DNA from: Cognatishimia activa | Lineage (GTDB): Bacteria; Pseudomonadota; Alphaproteobacteria; Rhodobacterales; Rhodobacteraceae | Direction: 5' to 3' | Assembly (NCBI RefSeq): GCF_017798205.1 | Contig: NZ_CP060010.1 | Location: 1,984,001-2,048,000, forward strand | DNA length: 64,000 nucleotides | Part shown: positions 58,609 to 64,000 of the stretch, piece after piece | How the letters are laid out: each line of letters begins with the position of its first letter | How positions within the stretch are numbered: position 1 is the stretch's first letter | The notes under the pieces: generated by a model | Seen by the model: the letters and a program-made list of their open reading frames with translations, nothing else | Told to the model about the DNA's origin: nothing | Database searches by the model: none | Translations under genes and position numbers: made by a program

Positions 58609-59319
58609 TCAGAATCTTGCTGAATTCGAAAGTGCGCGTTCAGCTTCTTGCAAACGCCTGAGCAATACCTTCTTGGCTGCGTCATCTGAGCCAATATCAG
58701 GCAAAATGTAAGCAAAGGCAAATTTCTCAAACGCGCTTTGAGCCTCATTTCCTTCGCCTTCGGACGTTGGACGCGTGTGCAATACTTTCGCCTTCATCCC
58801 GCATTCGCGAAACACTTCTCGCACCAAGTAAACAGCAATTGCTTCTGGCCTAGGTTGTTTGATCGTAATGCACTGGCCCCCGTTGCGAAGTAGACGTCGA
58901 TAGACTTCAACCCGTTGTTTTACTGATTTTCCGTTCTGCGCTTCGTCGAGTGTATTGACCATAATTTGCTCAAAAACACTTTCGTCAAAGCCGGGAAGGT
59001 TTCTCATGAATTGGCTAGGTGTCCACTTGTCGTGACCCGCCAAAATGATGTGGTCGGGCAAGCCACCTGTCACGATCTCAAATATACGTGTCGCCTTTAG
59101 TTTTGTTGCCTCAAGTGTGGCGGCCTGCTCTTGAGATGAGACAAGTCTTAAGGCTTCGATAATCCTTTTTTTACCCTTTTCGCCAAAGCTCAACGATCTG
59201 TCACCTTTGGCCTCGGCAGTCGCCATCGCCTCAAACATTGACCACTCTATACTGGCTTCCTCCGGGTGAGGGCAGGTTGTAGAAATAATGACAGGTAATC
59301 TTCTTGGATTGGCGCTCAT
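58609..59319 (-). CDS. Unknown island protein beside the integrase
   Basis: A 236-residue soluble protein I do not recognise. Stretches: VIISTTCPHPEEASIEWSMFEAM, RIIEALRLVSSQEQAATLEATKLKATRIFE, and a C-terminal helix KVLLRRLQEAERAL. It begins four bases after the integrase stop on the same strand, so it is co-transcribed with it. Confidence 0.65.
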   Translation of the reverse strand: MSANPRRLPVIISTTCPHPEEASIEWSMFEAMATAEAKGDRSLSFGEKGKKRIIEALRLVSSQEQAATLEATKLKATRIFEIVTGGLPDHIILAGHDKWTPSQFMRNLPGFDESVFEQIMVNTLDEAQNGKSVKQRVEVYRRLLRNGGQCITIKQPRPEAIAVYLVREVFRECGMKAKVLHTRPTSEGEGNEAQSAFEKFAFAYILPDIGSDDAAKKVLLRRLQEAERALSNSARF

Positions 59320-59323
59320 CGGC

Positions 59324-60493
59324 TCAAGCCGAACCCGTTACGTGGTCTGCCCAGCGTTGCATAATGCGGCGCCGTTGGTCGAGATAGTCAGTTCGGCGGT
59401 AGGCACGTTCAACCGCCGTGCCCGTAACGTGCGCCAAGCAGGCTTCTGCAACCTCTCTTGGCGTATCGGTTTGTTCTGCGCACCATGTCCTAAAGCTGGA
59501 TCGAAAACCATGAGGTCTGGCCTCCAAGCCTCGGCGATCCATTAGTCGGGACATCGTGGCATCTGATATCACGCCTTTCCGCTGGCTCGGAAACAAATAG
59601 CCATCTCGCGCCATTGGTTCGGCTCTGCAAATAAGGTCTAGTGCTTGCGTTGATAGCGGAACTCGAAAATCGTTTGTTGTACCGATGCGTCCCTTCATGT
59701 CGTCCGCTGCAACTGTCCATACGTCGCTATCAATTTGGTCTAAACGCAAAAATCGTAGCGGTCGCGTGCGAGTGCCTACAGTTAGGATTAGCAGTTTGAG
59801 CGCCAAATGGGTCACTGTGTCGCCGTCCAAGCTGGCATAGAACTCCGGGACGTCTTGCCATCGCATGAACGGGGTATGTTTCACCTTTTTTCGCTGGGCA
59901 CCCAGCAGTGCTTTGGCTTTGTCCGCAGCTTGTAGATCGACATCCAAACCTAAGGCAGCGCCGTGGTGCATACAAATGGACAAGCGATTAAGTGCTTTCT
60001 TGGCGGTTTCCACCTTTTCATGCCAGATTGGTGCTAAGGCATCGCGGATGTCTCGCTGGTCAATTTCGGCAATCGGTATCCGGCCAAGTTTCGGTAGAAC
60101 ATGCAATTCGAGAGGCGAGAACCAACGCCCTGCCTTGCCATCTCCCTTTAATTCCGCCTTGCGCGCTTCAAAGCAATCACTGGCCACATCTGACAGGATG
60201 TGGAGATTGCGCTCCGCTTCCCGACGCTCCTTTTCTCGCTGTTTGATGGGATCAACACCAGACTTCGCAAAACTGCGCCACCGCTGAGCCTCTTGCCGCG
60301 CATGCTTTAGCGAAATAGTCGGCGGCGAACCCAAGCCCATCTCGCGCCTCCTGCCGTGAACGCTGACCCTTAAGAACCATTGTGATCCGCCGTCTGGTCT
60401 TTTGTGTAGCCAAAGCCCACCTCCGTCGGAGTGTTTCCCGACGGGTGCTGATTTAATAAATGTTGCCGACAGTTTGTTCAGGGAGTGCCCCAT
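59324..60493 (-). CDS. Tyrosine recombinase / P4-type integrase
   Basis: A 389-residue integrase. The N-terminal arm-binding part GGGLWLHKRPDGGSQWFLRVSV, with MGLGSPPTISLKHARQEAQRW, is the usual P4-int start. Catalytic residues: arginine in VGTRTRPLRFLRLDQ, histidine-x-x-arginine in RPHGFRSSFRTWC (H-G-F-R), a later histidine in CLAHVTGTAVERAYRRTDY and its tyrosine. It lies 144 bases inside attR and reads inwards, away from that junction. It is the enzyme expected to recombine the tRNA-Phe sites. Confidence 0.92.
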   Translation of the reverse strand: MGHSLNKLSATFIKSAPVGKHSDGGGLWLHKRPDGGSQWFLRVSVHGRRREMGLGSPPTISLKHARQEAQRWRSFAKSGVDPIKQREKERREAERNLHILSDVASDCFEARKAELKGDGKAGRWFSPLELHVLPKLGRIPIAEIDQRDIRDALAPIWHEKVETAKKALNRLSICMHHGAALGLDVDLQAADKAKALLGAQRKKVKHTPFMRWQDVPEFYASLDGDTVTHLALKLLILTVGTRTRPLRFLRLDQIDSDVWTVAADDMKGRIGTTNDFRVPLSTQALDLICRAEPMARDGYLFPSQRKGVISDATMSRLMDRRGLEARPHGFRSSFRTWCAEQTDTPREVAEACLAHVTGTAVERAYRRTDYLDQRRRIMQRWADHVTGSA

Positions 60494-60636
60494 CTGTATC
60501 CACCAATTTGTCCACCCTTTTATTTGGGATGCAGTGAGTCATTATGCAACAGGATGGAACATAGATTTGTATTTAAGCCATTGATTTAAAATTACAATAA
60601 TGCAACTTGAAATGCCGTGGGACACGAGTTCATCGT

Positions 60637-60651
60637 CGCCCCCGGGCACCA
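60637..60651 (+). repeat. attR: right direct repeat of the island
   Basis: CGCCCCCGGGCACCA is identical to the last 15 bases of tRNA-Phe at 46766-46780. Just before it, GTTC at the tRNA-equivalent position is also kept, then six bases differ. Chromosomal sequence resumes after it. Confidence 0.85.
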
Positions 60652-60866
60652 CAAATTCAAAGACTTAGACAATTTGTGTGTTTGCTGAGCGCGGCTTAGG
60701 CTCTGAGTATTGGTCGGTCTTTGAAGAGCAACTTAGTTGTTTGGGACGTTTTGTTAAATCAGCATAGAAAAGCTGTAAAAAGAAAAACCCAAAAAATTTG
60801 TCATACCGATCATTCCGTGCCATTTCCTTTTTCAAGCAATCTAGCAACCACTTTGAGGGGCTGGGA

Positions 60867-61328
60867 ATGACAGAGCAAATACAAGCATTCGAACTTGCAG
60901 CCTACATTCCATATAAACTGACTTTGGCGGCTGAAAAGCTGAGCACCGAATTTTCCGCGAGGTATCGTGATAAGTTTGGGATCACCATTGCCGAATGGAG
61001 GGTGCTGGTTCACGTTTCCGATGCCGGGTCGGTTTCCATTCGGGACATTCATCAACGTGTGCATTTAGACAAGGTCACTGCGAGCAGGGCGGCTTCAAAA
61101 TTGGTGAAGGCAGGTATCTTAATAAAAGACAAAAATGAAATGGACCGTCGCCTGGTTGCACTAACGCTTTCGAAGCAAGGCGAAGAAGTAATGCAGGAAA
61201 TTCTGGCTATTGCGGTCCAATTTCAAAACCAAATTTCCGAGTTGCTGAGCACCGATGCGGACAGTTTCATTGGCGCATTGGATCGTATTTTAGATGTGGA
61301 TCTGGATACGGAATATTCCGAGCCTTAG
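60867..61328 (+). CDS. MarR-family transcriptional regulator
   Basis: A 153-residue winged-helix protein: ITIAEWRVLVHVSDAGSVSIRDIHQRVHLDKVTASRAASKL (shown across its helix-turn-helix) then wing IKDKNEMDRRLVALTLSKQG, the MarR D-x-R-x-x signature. GAGGGGCTGG precedes the chosen ATG; the longer frame from 60798 has no ribosome site. With an aromatic monooxygenase downstream it probably senses an aromatic compound. It is the first complete gene outside the island. Confidence 0.88.
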   Translation: MTEQIQAFELAAYIPYKLTLAAEKLSTEFSARYRDKFGITIAEWRVLVHVSDAGSVSIRDIHQRVHLDKVTASRAASKLVKAGILIKDKNEMDRRLVALTLSKQGEEVMQEILAIAVQFQNQISELLSTDADSFIGALDRILDVDLDTEYSEP

Positions 61329-61442
61329 TTTGTGCCAAGTAGTCTACAAAATAGCGCTATGTTTGCGTGTCTGCTGACGACACAAGTGCATCTAGGTTAC
61401 TTGACGTGCGTCCTTCTATTTTGACTTTCTAATTGACTTTCA

Positions 61443-61475
61443 TTTCACCTGAAACAAAAATCGTTTCAAATGAAA
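61443..61475. promoter_or_regulatory. Double palindrome TTTCA-N2-TGAAA, probable MarR operator
   Basis: TTTCACCTGAAA (61443-61454) and TTTCAAATGAAA (61464-61475) are palindromes with centres 21 bases apart, two helical turns. Together they form a larger inverted repeat (61438-61480). They lie 24 bases before the next gene and beside TTGACT (61433-61438), a possible -35 box. Confidence 0.65.
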
Positions 61476-61498
61476 TGAAAAGTGCGGGGTGATGAAAC

Positions 61499-62455
61499 AT
61501 GGCAAAAGCATTCGCTAGCCAGGGCGATATGTCCGAAAAGAAGACCTCTTTCACTCAGATTGGAGAAGGTCTTTATGCGTTCACTGCGGAAGGTGATCCA
61601 AATTCCGGCGTGATCATAGGTGATGACAGCGTCATGATTGTTGAGGCGCAAGCAACTCCGCGCCTTGCTCAAAAGGTCATAGATTGTGTGCGCACAGTTA
61701 CGGACAAGCCTATTAGTCACGTTGTGTTGACGCACTATCATGCTGTGCGGGTTCTTGGCGCAAGCGCATTTGGCGCAGCTCAAATCATCATGTCAGACAA
61801 AGCGCGGGCCATGGTTGTCGAACGAGGGCAGCAAGATTGGGACAGCGAGTTTCAACGTTTTCCACGCCTCTTCGAAGGGCATGAGAGCATTCCGGGACTG
61901 ACGTGGCCTACGACAACGTTCAGTGATGAAATGACGGTATATCTCGGTAATCGAAAAGTGGTGATCAATCAGATCGGCCGAGCTCATACAGCCGGAGATA
62001 GCGTGATTTGGGTTCCCGATGGCCAGACGATGTTCACGGGAGATATCGTTGAAAAGCACTCCGCGTGTTATTGTGGCGATGGCCATTTCGCAGATTGGGG
62101 CAAAACTCTTGATCGGGTGAAAGCTTACGACCCGCAATTCATTGCACCAGGTCGTGGTGATGCGCTGGTTGGTCGTACGGCCGTAGAAGAGGCGATCGAG
62201 CTCACCCGAGATTTTGTAGACTCAACATTCCAGCCAGCGGCAAAGGTTGCAGCTCGGGGGGGATCTTTGAAAGATGCATGGGATGCGGTTCGGGCTGAAT
62301 GTGATCCTAAGTTCAAAGACTATGCCATTTACGAGCACTGCCTGCCTTTCAACGTTGCTCGCGCATACGACGAAGCGCGGGGCATCGACACACCGCGGGT
62401 GTGGACGGCTGAGCGCGATCTTGAAATGTGGGAAGCCCTTCAAGGGGGCGCATAG
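61499..62455 (+). CDS. Metallo-beta-lactamase-fold protein with altered metal motif
   Basis: A 318-residue MBL-fold protein: LYAFTAEGDPNSGVIIGDDSVMIVEAQ is the start of the fold, followed by VVLTHYHAVRVLGASAFGA where the usual H-x-H-x-D-H is found. Here only the two first histidines remain (HYHAVR), and the metal-binding Asp and His are Val and Arg. Later motifs are GRAHTAGDSVIWVPD and MFTGDIVEKHSACYCGDGHF. It may have lost one metal site or use a different one. It precedes the monooxygenase directly, so an aromatic-pathway hydrolase role is likely. Confidence 0.8.
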   Translation: MAKAFASQGDMSEKKTSFTQIGEGLYAFTAEGDPNSGVIIGDDSVMIVEAQATPRLAQKVIDCVRTVTDKPISHVVLTHYHAVRVLGASAFGAAQIIMSDKARAMVVERGQQDWDSEFQRFPRLFEGHESIPGLTWPTTTFSDEMTVYLGNRKVVINQIGRAHTAGDSVIWVPDGQTMFTGDIVEKHSACYCGDGHFADWGKTLDRVKAYDPQFIAPGRGDALVGRTAVEEAIELTRDFVDSTFQPAAKVAARGGSLKDAWDAVRAECDPKFKDYAIYEHCLPFNVARAYDEARGIDTPRVWTAERDLEMWEALQGGA

Positions 62456-64000
62456 ATGGTCAAAGAGCGCTACCAAACCGCGTTTCAGCTTTACCCATAC
62501 AAACAAGTTGGTGATCAGTCTGCGGCGACAGTGCGCCGCAATTCCGTTGTTATCGTTGGCGGGGGTCCCGTTGGCCTGAGCCTTGCTTTGGATCTTGGGA
62601 AAAAAGGTACAGAGTGTTTGCTCTTAGATGATCACGACGGCGTGGGTATGGGAAGCCGTGCGATCTGTTTTGCAAAACGCACCTTGGAAATTTGTGACCG
62701 CCTGGGATGCGGAGAGCAAATGGTAAACAAAGGCGTGGTTTGGAACATCGGTCGGGTGTATCGCAACGAGCGCGAGATATACAATTTTGACCTGCTGCCT
62801 GAAGAGGGGCACAAAAATCCCGCCTTTATCAACTTGCAGCAGCCTTACTTTGAAAAGTTCATTGTCGAAGAAATTCGGGCACAGCAATCCAAAGGAGCAC
62901 CGATCGAGATTCGTGGGAAAAACTGCTTAATAGGTCTCACGCAAAAAGGCGATCACGTCTTGCTGGACGTTGATACACCAGATGGCCCCTATCAAATAGA
63001 AGCAGAGTACGTCGTTGCTTGCGACGGCGCTTCGTCTCCGACGCGTGAACTGCTGGGCTTGGGTTTTGAAGGGCGTGTGTTTGAAGACAATTTCCTAATT
63101 GCCGACATTAAGATGAAGGCCGACTTCCCGGTCGAACGTCGTTTTTGGTTTGACCCACCCTTCAATCGCGGTGAAACGGCATTGCTTCACAAACAGCCCG
63201 ATGATGTCTGGAGATTAGATTTCCAATTGGGGTGGGGCATCGACCGCCGCGCGGAAATGGACCCAGAGAAAATCAAGTCCCGAGTTTCGGCTATGATTGG
63301 GCGGGATATCGAGTTTGAACTCGTATGGACATCGATCTACACATTTCGCTGCGCAACCATGGAAAAATATCGACACGGACGTGTATTCTTTGCCGGTGAC
63401 AGTGCGCACCAAGTTAGTCCATTTGGAGCGCGCGGGTGTAACGGTGGCATCCAAGATAGTGACAATTTGGCTTGGAAACTTGCGATGGTCCTAAAGGGTC
63501 AAGCAGATGACGCCTTGTTGGATAGCTATCACGAAGAGCGCAAGTATGGCGCAGAAGAAAACATTTCCAACTCGAGTAGGACCGCAGACTTTTTGACGCC
63601 ACGCAACACCGCGCACGCGCTGTTTCGGGACGCGGTGTTAGATCTTGTCGAGGACTTCGAATTTGCGCGTCCGCTGGTGAATTCTGGTCGGCTTTCGAAC
63701 CCGTGTACCTACGACGGTTCTTCACTGAATAGCCCGGATGCTCTGCCGAATGGACCTGCGCGCACGCGACCAGGAAGCCCTTTGCCCGACGCGCCCTTGG
63801 AAGAGGGCTTTCTGTTGGACAGGATGTCCTCAGGCTGCTTCTCGGTATTGGGGATAAACTGTGATCTACCAGAAAGCATCGCAATTGGGGCGGATACGAT
63901 ATCTTGCCTGTCGCTGAAGGCCGATGACGGCCTTCTGGCCGAGCGTTTTCTGGGTCAGGGCGAAAGCGCAGTTTTGCTAATCCGACCTGACCAGCATGTT
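62456..64000 (+). CDS. FAD-dependent aromatic monooxygenase, 3' end outside the window
   Basis: An open frame of 515 codons running off the window end. The FAD motif is VVIVGGGPVGLSLALDLGKK, the D-G motif VACDGASSPTRELLGLGF, and the G-D motif VFFAGDSAHQVSPFGARGCNGGIQD, all of class A flavin hydroxylases (MhpA/PheA/TfdB type). The last part enters a thioredoxin-like C-terminal domain, so little is missing. It probably hydroxylates a phenolic acid; which one is not visible. ATG follows the MBL gene's stop at once. Confidence 0.88.
   Translation, partial: MVKERYQTAFQLYPYKQVGDQSAATVRRNSVVIVGGGPVGLSLALDLGKKGTECLLLDDHDGVGMGSRAICFAKRTLEICDRLGCGEQMVNKGVVWNIGRVYRNEREIYNFDLLPEEGHKNPAFINLQQPYFEKFIVEEIRAQQSKGAPIEIRGKNCLIGLTQKGDHVLLDVDTPDGPYQIEAEYVVACDGASSPTRELLGLGFEGRVFEDNFLIADIKMKADFPVERRFWFDPPFNRGETALLHKQPDDVWRLDFQLGWGIDRRAEMDPEKIKSRVSAMIGRDIEFELVWTSIYTFRCATMEKYRHGRVFFAGDSAHQVSPFGARGCNGGIQDSDNLAWKLAMVLKGQADDALLDSYHEERKYGAEENISNSSRTADFLTPRNTAHALFRDAVLDLVEDFEFARPLVNSGRLSNPCTYDGSSLNSPDALPNGPARTRPGSPLPDAPLEEGFLLDRMSSGCFSVLGINCDLPESIAIGADTISCLSLKADDGLLAERFLGQGESAVLLIRPDQHV

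Larger units (their letters stand above)
46781..60651. mobile_element. 13.9-kb integrative island at tRNA-Phe with replication and defence genes
   Basis: Bounds: the tRNA-Phe 3' end (attL) and a second copy of its last 15 bases (attR at 60637-60651). Inside are a tyrosine integrase beside attR, an unknown gene, an AlpA-like regulator, a P4-type primase-helicase, and cargo of RES, SIR2-like, QueC-like, ImmA/IrrE, PIN, Mrr and XRE proteins. No virion or conjugation genes are seen, so it resembles a satellite-like or self-excising island. The DNA is visibly richer in A/T, with longer intergenic gaps than its neighbours. Confidence 0.9.

Noticed and set aside
46781-60651. Complete prophage
   Set aside because: No capsid, tail, terminase or lysis genes; only integration, regulation, replication and cargo.
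1-64000. CRISPR arrays and rRNA genes
   Set aside because: No regularly spaced repeats and no rRNA-like stretch were seen on reading the window.

Overview
The window looks like the chromosome of an alphaproteobacterium of the Rhodobacteraceae (Roseobacter-type). The support is a marine-roseobacter style gene set (TRAP transporter, carboxyspermidine route to spermidine, inositol catabolism), the block murA / DUF2948 / hisD / UPF0262 / phosphatase / infA / maf / RNase G / yacG / tRNA-Phe, and the short GC-rich intergenic repeats common in that family. The genus cannot be told from the sequence alone. All names come from motifs and remembered family features, because no database search was possible.

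Layout. 1-4.6 kb: a ThDP-dependent decarboxylase/synthase and a TRAP transporter (dctPQM type). 4.6-17.3 kb: a nitric-oxide and low-oxygen respiration block. It holds an NsrR-like Fe-S repressor, a CuA subunit and a divergent haem-copper catalytic subunit that lacks the oxidase tyrosine and so is probably an NO reductase, an SCO copper chaperone, a nitrite channel, a small cytochrome c, a group III truncated haemoglobin, DUF2189 and DUF1971 proteins, a cbb3 oxidase (ccoNOQP), the copper ATPase ccoI and ccoS. 17.3-18.4 kb: a lone glycosyltransferase. 18.5-31.4 kb: myo-inositol uptake and catabolism (ABC transporter, LacI regulator, iolE-like, iolD, iolC, iolB, aldolase, three Gfo/Idh/MocA dehydrogenases), with two near-identical palindromic operators marking the likely LacI regulon. 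31.5-36.8 kb: spermidine synthesis by arginine decarboxylase, agmatinase, carboxy(nor)spermidine dehydrogenase and decarboxylase. 36.9-46.8 kb: housekeeping genes and two tRNAs.

46.8-60.65 kb is a 13.9 kb integrated island inserted at the 3' end of tRNA-Phe(GAA). It is bounded by a 15-bp direct repeat of the tRNA end, and the tyrosine integrase sits at the far end. It carries an AlpA-like regulator, a P4-type primase-helicase and a cargo of defence-type genes: a SIR2-like protein plus a HEPN/RES-domain protein (both candidate NAD+-consuming effectors); a four-gene operon of an unknown protein, a QueC-like enzyme, an XRE-ImmA/IrrE metallopeptidase and a PIN nuclease; and a membrane-anchored Mrr-like endonuclease opposite a controller-like XRE protein, with no methyltransferase. 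The QueC/ImmA-IrrE/PIN operon is the best candidate for an undescribed system.

60.7-64.0 kb, beyond the island: a MarR regulator, a metallo-beta-lactamase-fold protein with a damaged metal motif, and an aromatic-ring FAD monooxygenase cut by the window end. A double TTTCA-N2-TGAAA palindrome before the second of these is a likely MarR operator.
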